DNA of 64,000 nt from Alteromonas sp. 1_MG-2023 (GCF_030547075.1 NZ_JAUOQH010000006.1:168943-232942), one strand, 5' to 3'; shown: positions 53,399 through 63,923, counted from the stretch's first letter. Translations and numbers: made by a program. The notes: a model not told the origin generated them from the sequence alone.

Positions 53399-54556
53399 AT
53401 GAGTAGGTATCGTCAGCAGGATAATTTGCTAGGCCAAGCGAACAGTTTTCTAGAAGTGCTTGAGCAAATTTCACAAATTGCACCACTAGATAAGCCCGTG
53501 TTAGTCATTGGTGAGCGCGGAACAGGGAAAGAGCTTATAGCAGCTCGACTGCATTTCCTTTCTAAGCGCTGGGATCAAAATTACGTCAAGCTAAACTGCG
53601 CCGCCTTAAACGAAAGCTTACTGGAAAGTGAGTTGTTTGGCTACGAAGCTGGCGCATTTACTGGCGCAGCAAAACGCCGAGAAGGACGTTTCGAAATTGC
53701 CCACAATGGCACCTTATTTCTTGATGAATTGGCGAACACCTCAGGGTTAATACAAGAAAAGCTACTACGTGTAGTCGAATACGGTGAGTTTGAGCGTGTG
53801 GGTGGGAATAAGACAGTTAAAACCGATGTGCGCTTAGTTGCTGCTACAAATGAAGATTTACCCGCCTTGGCTGACGCTGGTGAGTTCCGTGCTGACTTAC
53901 TCGACCGTCTCGCCTTTGATGTTATTACTATTCCCCCTTTAAGAGAGCGTCGTGATGATATCATGATGCTTGCCGAGAACTTTGCTATTAGCATGGCAAG
54001 GGAGATGGAAATGGAGCTTTTCAGCGGCTTTACCGAAAAAGCAAAACGTACATTGCTTGAATACGAATGGCCTGGAAATATTCGTGAGCTTAAAAACGTG
54101 GTTGAACGTGCAGTGTACAGAACTAATAACCCTCACTTACCCGTACACGATATTGTCCTCGACCCGTTTGAATCTTTGTTTAGGCCTACCTCTCGCATTA
54201 AAACAAACGACAGAACCTCGAGTACGTCTGAAGCCGAGTCGACTTCAGCTTCCAATACAGTGCCATCTAGTACAGTAGCGGCCAATGTAGAACATATAGC
54301 CAACAATAACGAACCGGCTGCGAACTCGTCGCAGGCAGTGCTAGCTTCATCAAAACCAGAGGTTGTAGAGTATCCAATCGATTTGAAAGATCGCTCCCAG
54401 CAGTATGAAATTGACATGATTAAACAAGCATTATCCGACAGCCAGTTCAATCAGAAAAAGACTGCCGAGAAACTTAGTCTCACTTATCATCAACTTCGTG
54501 GTTATTTAAAAAAATACAACCTGTTAGACTCTTCACCTGAATCCATGGAGTGCTAG
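53399..54556 (+). CDS. pspF: Phage shock operon activator PspF
   Basis: A sigma-54 enhancer-binding protein: an AAA+ domain with Walker A GERGTGKE, Walker B GTLFLDELAN and an intact GAFTGA loop (GYEAGAFTGAAKR), and a C-terminal Fis-type HTH (KKTAEKLSLTYHQLRGYLKKY). No N-terminal regulatory domain, as in other PspF. At 385 residues it is about 60 longer than E. coli PspF because of a Ser/Thr/Asn/Ala-rich linker (about 265-335) before the HTH. ATG 53399 has AGGG six bases upstream and is preferred to the TTG at 53387. It is divergent from pspA. Confidence 0.93.
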   Translation: MSRYRQQDNLLGQANSFLEVLEQISQIAPLDKPVLVIGERGTGKELIAARLHFLSKRWDQNYVKLNCAALNESLLESELFGYEAGAFTGAAKRREGRFEIAHNGTLFLDELANTSGLIQEKLLRVVEYGEFERVGGNKTVKTDVRLVAATNEDLPALADAGEFRADLLDRLAFDVITIPPLRERRDDIMMLAENFAISMAREMEMELFSGFTEKAKRTLLEYEWPGNIRELKNVVERAVYRTNNPHLPVHDIVLDPFESLFRPTSRIKTNDRTSSTSEAESTSASNTVPSSTVAANVEHIANNNEPAANSSQAVLASSKPEVVEYPIDLKDRSQQYEIDMIKQALSDSQFNQKKTAEKLSLTYHQLRGYLKKYNLLDSSPESMEC

Positions 54557-54560
54557 CTGA

Positions 54561-56183
54561 ATGTCTGTAAAACCGCTTTTTTATGCTGCCGTTACTGTTG
54601 CTTCAGTATTGTTGCTAGCGGCGTGTACGAAAAAAGATGAACATGCATTTTATAATAGCGGTTTAGTGTATTGCTCTGAGAGTAACCCAGTTACTTTCAA
54701 CCCTCAGTTAGATACATCTAGCACCACCACCGATGCGTCATCGCATCAACTTTATGACAGGCTACTTGATTTTGACCCAGACTCTGGCCGTATTGTACCG
54801 AGTGTGGCCAGCAGTTGGTTAGTCTCTGACGATGGCTTAACCTACACGTTTCAGCTTAGAAAAGATGTAGAATTCCACACTACCAGCTATTTTACGCCCA
54901 CCCGAAATCTTAATGCCGACGATGTTATTTTCAGTATTGATAGATGGCGACTAACGTCTCACCCTTATCATTACGTATCTGGCGGTCGATACCCTTACTT
55001 CGAAAGCTTAGGTCTGGCACAAAATATTGCTTCTGTAGAACGCTTAAACGGGTACAGAGTAGAAATAACCTTAAAACGGCGAGATAGTTCTTTCTTGGCG
55101 AATTTAGCCACCGACTTTTCAGTTTTACTGTCTCAAGAATACGGTGATATATTGCTGCAACAAGGGCTTCCTAATCGTATTGACCAATTCCCAATTGGAA
55201 CTGGCCCTTTCAAATTCGAAAATTACCGCAAAGATCATTACATTCGCTACCAACGTCACCCTGCATATTGGGGTGAGCAAGATAATGCTGAACGCTTAAT
55301 TTACGATATTACGCCGAAAAGCTCATTGCGATTAGCCAAGTTAATGACCGGGGAATGCGATGCTACTGCGTTTCCGGCACAAACTGAACTTGAAGTCATT
55401 CGTGCCCACGACGACCTATTATTGGCTGAAAAACCGGGTTTGAATGTGGGTTTTTGGGCGTTTAATACCAAGCGCCCCCCTTTCGACAATCCAGATGTTA
55501 GGCGCGCGCTAGCCTCTGCTATCGACAAGAACACCTTGTTAGAGGCGGTCTATTTCGACAGTGCTACCCGTGCTAAAACACTTCTTCCCGCCGCGAGTTG
55601 GGCGTTTCAAAATGATGCTGACGATACGGCGTATAATCCCGTACTGGCTAGAAAGCTGTTAGCAAATGCTGGCATAGAGCCAGGGTTTACCATGACCATC
55701 TGGGCCATGCCAATTGAACGCGCTTATAACCCTAATGCGGCAAAAATGGCCGAGCTTATCCAGCGCTATTTGCGTGATGTGGGCGTTACCGCCACTATTG
55801 TTAGCTACGACTGGACGACATTTAGACGTCACTTACAAGAAGGTTTACACGACTCTGTATTAATCGGGTGGTCTGCAGATAATGGCGACCCTGATAATTT
55901 TTATCGACCCTTGTTAAGCTGTGGCGCTATTCCATCAGGAACCAATCGGGCCATGTGGTGTAATGACGACTACGATGCACTTTTAGATAAGGCCCTTCAG
56001 ACTGAAGATATTGAGGCGCGGCGCTTAATCTATCAACAAGTTAACCGACTGCTTTACGAACGATTACCTTTGGTGCCCATTGCCCATGCATACCGTTACC
56101 AAGCGTACAGAAATGAACTGGAGGGCATGACTATTAACCCGTTTGGGGGGGTAAGATTTGGCGGAGTAGGTAAATCACTGTGA
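54561..56183 (+). CDS. sapA: Peptide ABC transporter substrate-binding lipoprotein SapA
   Basis: A 540-residue solute-binding protein of the SBP_bac_5 family. A lipobox, LLLAACT, follows a short signal peptide, so it is lipid-anchored. Typical conserved parts are YDRLLDFDPDSGRIVPSVASSWLVSDDGLTYTFQLRKDVEFH and FDNPDVRRALASAIDK. SapA binds antimicrobial peptides or heme and other substrates in various bacteria. It starts four bases after pspF and is the first of five genes. Confidence 0.9.
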   Translation: MSVKPLFYAAVTVASVLLLAACTKKDEHAFYNSGLVYCSESNPVTFNPQLDTSSTTTDASSHQLYDRLLDFDPDSGRIVPSVASSWLVSDDGLTYTFQLRKDVEFHTTSYFTPTRNLNADDVIFSIDRWRLTSHPYHYVSGGRYPYFESLGLAQNIASVERLNGYRVEITLKRRDSSFLANLATDFSVLLSQEYGDILLQQGLPNRIDQFPIGTGPFKFENYRKDHYIRYQRHPAYWGEQDNAERLIYDITPKSSLRLAKLMTGECDATAFPAQTELEVIRAHDDLLLAEKPGLNVGFWAFNTKRPPFDNPDVRRALASAIDKNTLLEAVYFDSATRAKTLLPAASWAFQNDADDTAYNPVLARKLLANAGIEPGFTMTIWAMPIERAYNPNAAKMAELIQRYLRDVGVTATIVSYDWTTFRRHLQEGLHDSVLIGWSADNGDPDNFYRPLLSCGAIPSGTNRAMWCNDDYDALLDKALQTEDIEARRLIYQQVNRLLYERLPLVPIAHAYRYQAYRNELEGMTINPFGGVRFGGVGKSL

Positions 56184-57211
56184 TTCAAATATTATCGCGA
56201 TACGCTGTACTCTTCATACTGACCCTTTTGGTGTTAACCGCCATGTCATTCTCGCTGGTCTATCTGTTTCCCGGGGATGTGCTCGAAAATTTAACCGGTA
56301 TCGTGCCGCAAAACGATATTCAACGTGAAGCGCTTATGCGCCAATTTCGCTTAGATCAGCCTTACATAGTGCAGTTTTTCTACTATCTCACTTCTCTGCT
56401 TCAAGGGGATTGGGGCTATAGCTTGGCATCAGGCTTACCCCTTCGCGATGAAATTGGTATTGCCATGCCGGCAACGATAGAACTCAGTACCTATGCCATG
56501 CTAATGGCCTTATTTATAGGTATCCCGCTTGGCTATTATGCTGGGCTTAAAAATTACTCTACCACCGACCACACTATTAACGCGTTAAGCATTACCACCT
56601 ATTCGTTTCCTGTCTTTTGGCTGGCGTTAATTTTAATCCTGTTTTTTAGCTTAAACCTTGATGTTGCGCCTTTGTCAGGACGCATAAGCTTACTGTTCGA
56701 CATTGAACCGGTAACCGGCTTTGTACTGATTGATATTATGCTGGCTGATGGCATCGATCATGGCCTGGCCTACCGAGATGCTATTTCCCATCTTGCGCTG
56801 CCGACGCTAGCCATAGGTGCCATCACCACGGCTTCCATGGTACGTATAACCCGCCGTTCGGTAATTGATGTTATTCACCGCCCCTATATTGTGGCTGCAC
56901 GCTCACGAGGTGTGTCAGAATGGCAAATTTTCTTTAGGCACGTACTGCGTAATGCGTTGCTGCCAATCTTGCCTTTAATGGCAATACAAATTACAACTTT
57001 AATTACCAACGCCATGATTGTGGAAACTTTATTTTCATGGCCGGGTATTGGTAGCTGGTTAATTCAAGCAATTTATCAACGAGACTTCCCTGCACTTCGC
57101 GTGGGTATGTTGGCGGTTTCAACCCTCGTTATTTCGTTAACTATTATGGTCGATTTATTTAATCGCATTATTGACCCTAGCCGAGAAAAATACGAACGTG
57201 CCACAGTTTAG
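56180..57211 (+). CDS. sapB: Peptide ABC transporter permease SapB
   Basis: A 343-residue inner-membrane permease of the BPD_transp_1 (DppB-like) family. Six TM helices are visible, with the EAA-like loop near RGVSEWQIFFRHVLRNALLPILPLMAIQ. The GTG start overlaps the sapA stop by four bases (GTGA). It forms the transport channel with SapC. Confidence 0.9.
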   Translation: MIQILSRYAVLFILTLLVLTAMSFSLVYLFPGDVLENLTGIVPQNDIQREALMRQFRLDQPYIVQFFYYLTSLLQGDWGYSLASGLPLRDEIGIAMPATIELSTYAMLMALFIGIPLGYYAGLKNYSTTDHTINALSITTYSFPVFWLALILILFFSLNLDVAPLSGRISLLFDIEPVTGFVLIDIMLADGIDHGLAYRDAISHLALPTLAIGAITTASMVRITRRSVIDVIHRPYIVAARSRGVSEWQIFFRHVLRNALLPILPLMAIQITTLITNAMIVETLFSWPGIGSWLIQAIYQRDFPALRVGMLAVSTLVISLTIMVDLFNRIIDPSREKYERATV

Positions 57212-58091
57212 TTTATACGAAGAGGAGTTTCACCCGTCTCCTTGGCAGCGAACATGGGTAGCTTTTCGTAGCAGTCACATTGCTATTGGAGGCCTTATTT
57301 TACTTGGTTTCTTTGTGGTTTTTTCTGTGTTCGCACCGATAGTGTCCCCCTATAACCCTGCCGAACAAAATATAGATTCATTGCTTATCCCGCCGAGTTG
57401 GGAAACGAGTGGTTCTATTACCCATTTATTTGGTACCGATCCACTTGGTCGAGATGTGTTTTCTCGTATTATTTACGGCTGCAGGACAACCTTAGGCTCA
57501 GGCTTTTTAATGGTTGTACTCGCTATGCTAATTGGGGTGAGCATAGGTACCTTTGCTGGCATGTTGCGAGGCGTACGTTCAAGCATTGTGAATCACTTGC
57601 TTGATGCTCTAATGGCCATCCCTACTTTGCTCATCGCCATTATTATTGTGGCTATTCTAGGAACAGGTTTAGTTAACAGTATGTGGGCGATTACCCTAGC
57701 GCTTATTCCACAATTTGTTCATCGAACTCGAACTTTTGTACGCGCTGAAATGAAAAAAGAATACATTATGTCGTCGAAGCTCGACGGGGCAAATAGATGG
57801 CAATTGTTTGTGCACTCCATTTTACCCAACATGACAGAGATGCTAGTAGTGCAAGGCACAGTGGCATTGTCGATAGCAGTTATTGATGTATCTGCACTAG
57901 GTTTTTTGAACTTGGGCGCGCAGTCGCCGTTAGCTGAACTCGGGGCTATTTTAGGTAACGGCCTCGATGTCGCCTACTTAGCACCTTGGAATGTAGCACT
58001 GCCCGGCATCACTATTTTCTTATTGGTGTTATCGATAAATATTGTGGGGGACGGCCTTCGTTCTGCACTCAGAAAAAGAGTGAGCCACTAA
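57198..58091 (+). CDS. sapC: Peptide ABC transporter permease SapC
   Basis: A 297-residue permease of the DppC type with six TM helices and the EAA-like loop SSKLDGANRWQLFVHSILPNMTEML. The GTG at 57198 (MPQFSLYEEEFHPSPWQ) resembles E. coli SapC (MPYDSVYSEKRPPG...) and gives the E. coli length (296), so it is preferred to the TTG at 57171. It overlaps the end of sapB by 14 bases. Confidence 0.85.
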   Translation: MPQFSLYEEEFHPSPWQRTWVAFRSSHIAIGGLILLGFFVVFSVFAPIVSPYNPAEQNIDSLLIPPSWETSGSITHLFGTDPLGRDVFSRIIYGCRTTLGSGFLMVVLAMLIGVSIGTFAGMLRGVRSSIVNHLLDALMAIPTLLIAIIIVAILGTGLVNSMWAITLALIPQFVHRTRTFVRAEMKKEYIMSSKLDGANRWQLFVHSILPNMTEMLVVQGTVALSIAVIDVSALGFLNLGAQSPLAELGAILGNGLDVAYLAPWNVALPGITIFLLVLSINIVGDGLRSALRKRVSH

Positions 58092-58092
58092 T

Positions 58093-59088
58093 ATGCCAAT
58101 GTTAGATATTAAAAATTTAACCCTAGAAATGGTAGCTGGCGACACCACTATTAAGGCGTTAGACAAGGTTAACTTAACCGTTAACACGGGTGAAATTCGA
58201 GCCCTTGTGGGTGAGTCTGGTTCGGGAAAAAGTTTAATTGTATCTGCCATTTGTGGTGCCCTGCCCTCGCAGTGGAGAATGACGGCAGATCGTATGAGCT
58301 GGAAAGGTGAAAACTTACTAAGCATGTCGAAATACCAGCGCCGAGAAGTAATGCGCCGAGACATTGCGGTGGTATTTCAAAATCCTCAGACCAGCTTAGA
58401 CCCTTCTGCTACCTTGGGCGAACAGCTTGAAGAAAGTATTCCTGACGAATTTGTGGAAGGTTACTGGTTTTGGCAGCGTGCACAGCATCGTAAAAGAATA
58501 GCCATAAGCACGGTTCACAAGGTGGGCATAAAGCAGCATAAACATTATTTGAATGCCTACCCCCATCAAATTCCCAGTGATATTGGGCAAAAATTCATGA
58601 TAGCGATGGCCTTGGTATCACAACCAAAGCTGTTGATTGCAGATGATCCCACCCGTGGAATGGAACCGACGACAAAAACCCAAATACTTAAGTTATTTAC
58701 CCGTTTAAACCAAACTCGGTCATTAAGTATTTTGTTTGTTAGCCATGACTTGCTCGCCATTGCCAGTATGTCGCACTCGATGACGGTGCTTTATGCAGGC
58801 CAAACCGTTGAGTCGGGTAAAATGAAGCATATTAAAAAGCGTCCGCTTCATCCTTATACCAAAGCATTGTTAGACAGCGCGCCAAGTTTTAGAAAAGATT
58901 TACCGCCGAAATCTCAGTTACCAACGCTAGGTGGTTCCATCCCTACACTACAACACTTACCGATTGGTTGCCGGCTAGGCCCTCGCTGCCCGAGAGCACA
59001 ACGAGCGTGTGTTTCAAGGCCTGCAGTAAGGCATATTCACGACCATACCTACAACTGCCACTTCCCATTACATATGGAGAAGTTATGA
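58093..59088 (+). CDS. sapD: ABC transporter ATP-binding protein SapD with atypical motifs
   Basis: A 331-residue Opp/Dpp-type ATPase. Walker A is intact (GESGSGKSL) and Q-loop FQNPQTSLDP is present. The signature LSGGQ is replaced by IPSDIGQ, and Walker B reads LLIADDP with Asp in place of the catalytic Glu found in E. coli SapD (LLIADEP). The C-terminal oligopeptide extension with CRLGPRCPRAQRAC is present. SapF, the partner, has canonical motifs, so the pair may be an asymmetric transporter with one active site. The stop overlaps the sapF start. Confidence 0.88.
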   Translation: MPMLDIKNLTLEMVAGDTTIKALDKVNLTVNTGEIRALVGESGSGKSLIVSAICGALPSQWRMTADRMSWKGENLLSMSKYQRREVMRRDIAVVFQNPQTSLDPSATLGEQLEESIPDEFVEGYWFWQRAQHRKRIAISTVHKVGIKQHKHYLNAYPHQIPSDIGQKFMIAMALVSQPKLLIADDPTRGMEPTTKTQILKLFTRLNQTRSLSILFVSHDLLAIASMSHSMTVLYAGQTVESGKMKHIKKRPLHPYTKALLDSAPSFRKDLPPKSQLPTLGGSIPTLQHLPIGCRLGPRCPRAQRACVSRPAVRHIHDHTYNCHFPLHMEKL

Positions 59089-59894
59089 CAGATATAATGC
59101 AAGTAGATGGGCTAACGTTTAGGCATAACGACAAAAAACGTTGGCTAAAAAAGCCTGAGATATTTGAGTTAGGGCCTATCGATTTGACCGTACAGCGGGG
59201 TGAAACTATTGCCATTATTGGTGAAAACCGCGCAGGTAAGTCGTTGTTAGCAAAGTTACTGGTTGGCGCTATTCCCGCTGATGAAGGGGTTATAGAACTT
59301 AATAGTCATAAATACTTAGCGAAATATAATCAGCTCAACAGTCAACAAAAACGAACTCATGATATTCGCATGATATTGCAACATAGTAGTGAGTCGATGA
59401 ACCCTTCAGTGCCTGTAGGTAGAGTGTTAGACGAGCCTTTGCGACTGAATACAAAACTTACAGAGGCGGAGCGTAAGCCCCTAATAGAAGAAATGCTGAC
59501 AAAAGTGGGTTTACTACGAGAGCATTATTATTTCTATCGCCATATGCTTTCTGACGGTCAACAACAGCGAGTCTCTCTAGCTCGCGCTATCATATTAAGA
59601 CCAAAAGTACTGATAGCCGACGAACCTTTTGCGGCCCTTGACCCTTCAATACGTTCGCAAACCGTGAATCTTATCTTAAAGCTTCAACAAGAAATGGGGA
59701 TGGCGTTTATTTTCATTAGTCATAACCTTGGCATTGTTAGGCATATCGCCGATAGAGTCATTGTGATGGAGAATGGTCATATTGTTGAAGAAGGTAAAAC
59801 CGAAACGATTTTTCGTTGGCCTGAACATGCCATCACTAAAAAGCTGATTGTGGCCTACCAGTCGTTGATTACGACCAACACTATTGGTGAGTAG
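59085..59894 (+). CDS. sapF: ABC transporter ATP-binding protein SapF
   Basis: A 269-residue ATPase, matching E. coli SapF in length (268). Walker A is GENRAGKSLL, the signature is LSDGQQQ and Walker B LIADEPFAALDP is intact. ATG 59085 (MTDIMQVDGLTFRH) overlaps the sapD stop by four bases (ATGA) and fits the family's opening, so the upstream in-frame ATG-like start is rejected. It is the last sap gene. Confidence 0.93.
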   Translation: MTDIMQVDGLTFRHNDKKRWLKKPEIFELGPIDLTVQRGETIAIIGENRAGKSLLAKLLVGAIPADEGVIELNSHKYLAKYNQLNSQQKRTHDIRMILQHSSESMNPSVPVGRVLDEPLRLNTKLTEAERKPLIEEMLTKVGLLREHYYFYRHMLSDGQQQRVSLARAIILRPKVLIADEPFAALDPSIRSQTVNLILKLQQEMGMAFIFISHNLGIVRHIADRVIVMENGHIVEEGKTETIFRWPEHAITKKLIVAYQSLITTNTIGE

Positions 59895-59983
59895 CACTCT
59901 TGTTGGAGGGTGATTGAGACTGTATGACATCCTTTGCGTCGTACTTTTTAACGTCCTATGTAATTTCAAATGAACAAACAAAA

Positions 59984-60003
59984 AATGCGGCCGAAGCCGC
60001 ATT
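59984..60003. terminator. Bidirectional terminator between sapF and oadB
   Basis: AATGCGGC (59984-59991) and GCCGCATT (59996-60003) form a perfect eight-base stem around CGAA. A-run before and T-run after serve both strands. Confidence 0.85.
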
Positions 60004-60147
60004 TTACTGTTTAAGCGGGCTGGTTGATTTCACTTACACTCAACCACACCACATAATTTTTAAACTAGTCATTTGAACATTGGCTATTTAAAACCGAGCT
60101 TTTAGCGTCAAGCACTTAACGCCAAGCACTTAAGATCAACCACTCGC

Positions 60148-61281
60148 TTACTGGCCTACTAGCGCCAACAAAATACCCGCAGCAACAGCAGAACCAAGTA
60201 CACCGGCTACATTTGGCCCCATGGCATGCATCAACAAGAAGTTATGAGGGTTAGCCTCAAGACCTACCTTATTCACCACCCTTGCAGCCATTGGTACTGC
60301 CGATACGCCAGCCGCGCCAATCAATGGATTAATTTTACCACCACTCATTCGGCTCATTAATTTTGCCATTAGCACGCCAGTGGCAGTACCAATAGCGAAT
60401 GCCACTGCACCCAAACCAAGAATACCCAAGGTTTCAACGGTTAGGAACTTCTCGGCCGATAGCTTTGAACCTACCGCTAGACCTAAGAAGATAGTGACAA
60501 TATTAATTAACTCATTTTGCGCTGTCTTGCTTAGCCTATCTACTACGCCACATTCTTTCAGTAAGTTACCAAAGCAAAACATACCCACTAGAGGCGTTGC
60601 TGAAGGCAAAAATAGGATTGTGAGGAATAGTGTAGCCAGAGGAAAGATAATCTTCTCACGTTGCGATACAGGGCGTAATTGCGCCATTTCTATGGTGCGT
60701 TCTTCCTTAGTAGTTAACGCTTTCATAATAGGCGGCTGAATAATGGGTACCAGCGCCATATATGAATAAGCCGCTACTGCAATAGCACCTAATAAATCAG
60801 GCGCTAATCGAGACGCCAGAAATATAGCCGTTGGGCCATCAGCACCACCAATGATAGCAATAGCACTGGCGTCTTTAAGGGTGAACTCAAAACCCGGGAT
60901 CATGTTAAGCGCAATGGCACCGAACAAGGTCGCAAAAATACCAAATTGCGCAGCAGCCCCTAGTAACAACATTCTAGGGTTAGCAATTAAGGCACTAAAG
61001 TCCGTCATCGCGCCCACGCCCATGAAGATAAGCAGAGGGAACACCCCTGTATCTATGCCGATTGCGTAAATATAGTGAAGCAAGCCCCCAGCATCTGAAA
61101 ATCCGGCCAAAGGGATGTTGGTTAATAACGCACCAAACCCAATTGGGATTAACAACAAGGGCTCAAACTTTTTCACAATGGCTAGGTAGAGTAAAAGAAA
61201 CCCTACCGCCATCATGATTAACTGGCCTGATTCAAAATGCGCCAGGGCAGTGCTGTCCCACAGCACCATCAACTTATCCAT
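60148..61281 (-). CDS. oadB: Oxaloacetate decarboxylase beta subunit (Na+ pump)
   Basis: A 377-residue polytopic membrane protein that moves Na+ outwards coupled to decarboxylation of carboxybiotin. About ten helices are seen, including the family-typical [21 protein letters not shown], with the sodium-binding Asp, and the [13 protein letters not shown] loop. It starts four bases after the oadA stop. In E. coli-like bacteria it acts with OadA and OadG. Confidence 0.95.
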   Translation of the reverse strand: MDKLMVLWDSTALAHFESGQLIMMAVGFLLLYLAIVKKFEPLLLIPIGFGALLTNIPLAGFSDAGGLLHYIYAIGIDTGVFPLLIFMGVGAMTDFSALIANPRMLLLGAAAQFGIFATLFGAIALNMIPGFEFTLKDASAIAIIGGADGPTAIFLASRLAPDLLGAIAVAAYSYMALVPIIQPPIMKALTTKEERTIEMAQLRPVSQREKIIFPLATLFLTILFLPSATPLVGMFCFGNLLKECGVVDRLSKTAQNELINIVTIFLGLAVGSKLSAEKFLTVETLGILGLGAVAFAIGTATGVLMAKLMSRMSGGKINPLIGAAGVSAVPMAARVVNKVGLEANPHNFLLMHAMGPNVAGVLGSAVAAGILLALVGQ

Positions 61282-61284
61282 GAT

Positions 61285-63087
61285 TTACCCCAATGCAATA
61301 AGTGGCTGAGCGCTGGCTACGGCATCGCCTTCACCTACAAGTACTTCACTAACGGTACCGCTAAATGCTGAGCGAATTTCAGTTTCCATCTTCATGGCTT
61401 CCAAAATAATCACCACATCACCTTCGTTGACTTCATCACCAGCACGCACAAGCACTTTAAACACATTACCCGCCAGTGGCGCGTTAATACTTTGTGCACT
61501 TACTGACGATGCAGGATTTGCTGAAGGCGCTGGGGCGGCAGATGCTGCTGTTTGCTGGCTTGGTGTGATGCTAGATAGCTCACCCGATGCCGCTACTTCA
61601 ACATGATATACCTTACCTTCAACTTTCACATCGTAGGCTGCAGGCGCGCCGTTAGCTGAAACCGGTGCTGCCGGAGCACTTGATGCCACGTCAGCTTCAG
61701 TGCTAGGTGCAGGTTCAAATGCCTCAGGGTTACCCCGATTCTCTAAGAACTTAAGCCCAATTTGAGGGAATAGTGCATAGGTAAGCACATCGTCAATCTT
61801 AGTCTCTGACAACGTAATGCTTTTTTCAGATGCTAACTTGGTAAGCTCTGTTTCAAGGCTATCTAGTTCTGGTGCAATATTATCTGCTGGGCGACAAGTA
61901 ATAGGCTGTCCACCGTCAAGTACTCGCGCTTGCAGTTCTTTGTTTACTGGTGCAGCCGTAGCACCATATTCGCCCTTAAGGACACCAGCGGTTTCTTTGG
62001 TGATGCTCTTGTAACGCTCGCCAGTTAATACGTTTAGCACCGATTGGGTACCTACGATTTGCGAGGTAGGAGTAACCAAAGGAATACAGCCTAAATCTTC
62101 ACGTACCCGAGGAATTTCTTTAAGGACTTCTTCAAACTTATCTTCAGCGCCCTGCTCTTTTAACTGGCTTTCCATGTTAGTTAACATGCCGCCAGGTACT
62201 TGAGCTAGCAAGATACGCGCATCAACGCCTTTTAAGCTGCCTTCAAACTTGCTGTATTTTTTGCGCACGCCACGGAAGTAACTGGCAATTTCTTCAAGGT
62301 CGGGCAATGACATACCCGTGTCTCGTTCTGTGCCCTCTACAATAGACACCATAGTTTCGGTAGCAGTATGACCGTATGTCATGCTCATTGAAGAAATGGC
62401 AGTGTCTAGCATATCAATACCAGCATCTATCGCTTTTTGATATGTTGCAGTGCTCAACCCTGTGGTTGCATGGCACTGCATAGCAATAGGCACACTAATG
62501 GTTTCTTTCAAACCCGTGATTAGCGCTTCACAGTCGTAAGGCTTCAATAACCCCGCCATGTCTTTCACACAAATTGAGTGAACCCCCATGTCTTCAAGTT
62601 GTTTAGCCATATCAAGCCAAACCTGAAGATTATGCACGGGGCTAACCGTGTACGAAATTGTACCTTGTGCGTGTGCACCGCTGTCGACTGTAGCTTTAAT
62701 TGCAGTTTTAAGGTTACGCATGTCGTTCATGGCATCGAAGATACGAAATACATCTACACCATTTTCGTGAGCACGCTCTACAAAACGTGTTACCACGTCA
62801 TCAGCATAATGGCGATAACCTAGTAGGTTTTGACCGCGCAGTAGCATTTGTTGTTTTGTATTTGGCATTGCCGCTTTCAGCTGGCGAATGCGATCCCAAG
62901 GATCTTCCCCTAAATAACGAATACAGGAATCAAATGTCGCTCCGCCCCACGATTCAACAGACCAAAAACCCGCTTTATCAAGTTTTTCGGCAATAGGCAG
63001 CATATCTTCTATACGCATGCGCGTAGCAAGTAGCGATTGATGGGCATCACGCAAGACTAGCTCGGTTAAGGCCAGTGGCTTAGACAT
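61285..63087 (-). CDS. oadA: Oxaloacetate decarboxylase alpha subunit, biotin carrier
   Basis: The carboxyltransferase/biotin-carrier subunit of 600 residues. The N-terminal TIM-barrel domain contains [11 protein letters not shown] and the metal-binding [31 protein letters not shown] Pro/Ala/Ser-rich linker joins it to the C-terminal biotinyl domain with EAMKMET, biotin on Lys566. It transfers the carboxyl group from oxaloacetate to biotin. It lies 24 bases after the oadG stop. Confidence 0.96.
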   Translation of the reverse strand: MSKPLALTELVLRDAHQSLLATRMRIEDMLPIAEKLDKAGFWSVESWGGATFDSCIRYLGEDPWDRIRQLKAAMPNTKQQMLLRGQNLLGYRHYADDVVTRFVERAHENGVDVFRIFDAMNDMRNLKTAIKATVDSGAHAQGTISYTVSPVHNLQVWLDMAKQLEDMGVHSICVKDMAGLLKPYDCEALITGLKETISVPIAMQCHATTGLSTATYQKAIDAGIDMLDTAISSMSMTYGHTATETMVSIVEGTERDTGMSLPDLEEIASYFRGVRKKYSKFEGSLKGVDARILLAQVPGGMLTNMESQLKEQGAEDKFEEVLKEIPRVREDLGCIPLVTPTSQIVGTQSVLNVLTGERYKSITKETAGVLKGEYGATAAPVNKELQARVLDGGQPITCRPADNIAPELDSLETELTKLASEKSITLSETKIDDVLTYALFPQIGLKFLENRGNPEAFEPAPSTEADVASSAPAAPVSANGAPAAYDVKVEGKVYHVEVAASGELSSITPSQQTAASAAPAPSANPASSVSAQSINAPLAGNVFKVLVRAGDEVNEGDVVIILEAMKMETEIRSAFSGTVSEVLVGEGDAVASAQPLIALG

Positions 63088-63111
63088 GGAAACTCCTGAA
63101 TGTGTATTTAA

Positions 63112-63372
63112 TTAATTATTATTGGTTTGACGATGCGTATGGACAGCGGCAGTGATAGCAGCAACAACCTTACCATCGACCCCAGCTTGAACCGCTTTTC
63201 TGCGAGGTGCTGCGTACTCAACGACGGGCTTGCCGGGAAACGCTTCACAAAATTTAGCAATTAGATGAATACCTACAATTAACAGCGCTAAGAATGAAAA
63301 TACAAACACCATTCCTATAAGCATCAGTGAGCCGGCTTCTAGCAGCAAACTGGTTACTGATTCTGATCCCAT
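63112..63372 (-). CDS. oadG: Oxaloacetate decarboxylase gamma subunit
   Basis: A small membrane subunit of 86 residues. One TM helix (about 15-38, LMLIGMVFVFSFLALLIVGIHLI) is followed by a soluble tail ending in THRQTNNN, His-rich as in other OadG, where it helps bind zinc and assemble OadA. It is the first gene of oadGAB. Confidence 0.92.
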   Translation of the reverse strand: MGSESVTSLLLEAGSLMLIGMVFVFSFLALLIVGIHLIAKFCEAFPGKPVVEYAAPRRKAVQAGVDGKVVAAITAAVHTHRQTNNN

Positions 63373-63764
63373 GGCGAATCCTCAAATATTTTGATGAGGA
63401 ATAAGTATCACGCTCATTTATAAAACACAACTAGAAAAGCCTTAACGATGCATAAAACTAGCCATTTATGCGAAACCTATCAGAAATATGTGCTTTTTAT
63501 GCATTAAGTCTAAATATTTTTTCAACACCTTCAGGAAAGGCAAAACGAAATACAATTATTGGGATAGGTATGTCGCAAAACGCGATGATAGAAGTTCAAT
63601 AAGGTATTTTATTTTTTTACCGAGTGAGGTGAACCGTAAATACAGTTGGCGGCATACGCACTTTGCTAGGGTAAAACAGGGCTAAATTAACAGGGCTAAG
63701 GGGGGAATGCTTCAGGACCTAAGGGATTAGGCATGCAGAAAAAACTAAATTTCAGGCATAAAAA
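63373..63764. other. Upstream region of oadGAB
   Basis: No gene is supported. A 65-codon frame (63488-63685) lacks a ribosome binding site and any domain. The oadG promoter lies here. Confidence 0.6.
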
Positions 63765-63787
63765 AACCCACCAGATGGTGGGTTTTC
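63765..63787 (-). terminator. Terminator of the tRNA-Arg genes
   Basis: ACCCACCA (63766-63773) and TGGTGGGT (63776-63783) form a GC-rich stem. On the minus strand a TTTTTTT tract follows, about 10 bases after the tRNA-Arg 3' end. Confidence 0.8.
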
Positions 63788-63792
63788 TTAAA

Positions 63793-63869
63793 TGGCGCGT
63801 GTGGAAGGATTCGAACCTCCGACCGCCTGGTTCGTAGCCAGGTACTCTATCCAGCTGAGCTACACACGC
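63793..63869 (-). tRNA. tRNA-Arg (ACG)
   Basis: A 77-base tRNA with encoded CCA. The acceptor GCGTGTG pairs with CACACGC, the D arm has AGCTCAGCTGGATAGAGT, the anticodon loop CTACGAA gives anticodon ACG (A34, read as inosine), and the T arm has GGTTCGAATCC. Identical to the next tRNA. Confidence 0.97.
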
Positions 63870-63923
63870 GTAAACTTTTTTACTTTAAGGTGTTACCCCC
63901 AAAGGTGACGCATTTAAAAGAAG

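Noticed and set aside
53939..54136. Minus-strand frame inside pspF
   Set aside because: Shadow of a conserved AAA+ gene.
63488..63685. 65-codon frame upstream of oadG
   Set aside because: No ribosome binding site, no recognisable domain, atypical composition for a protein.
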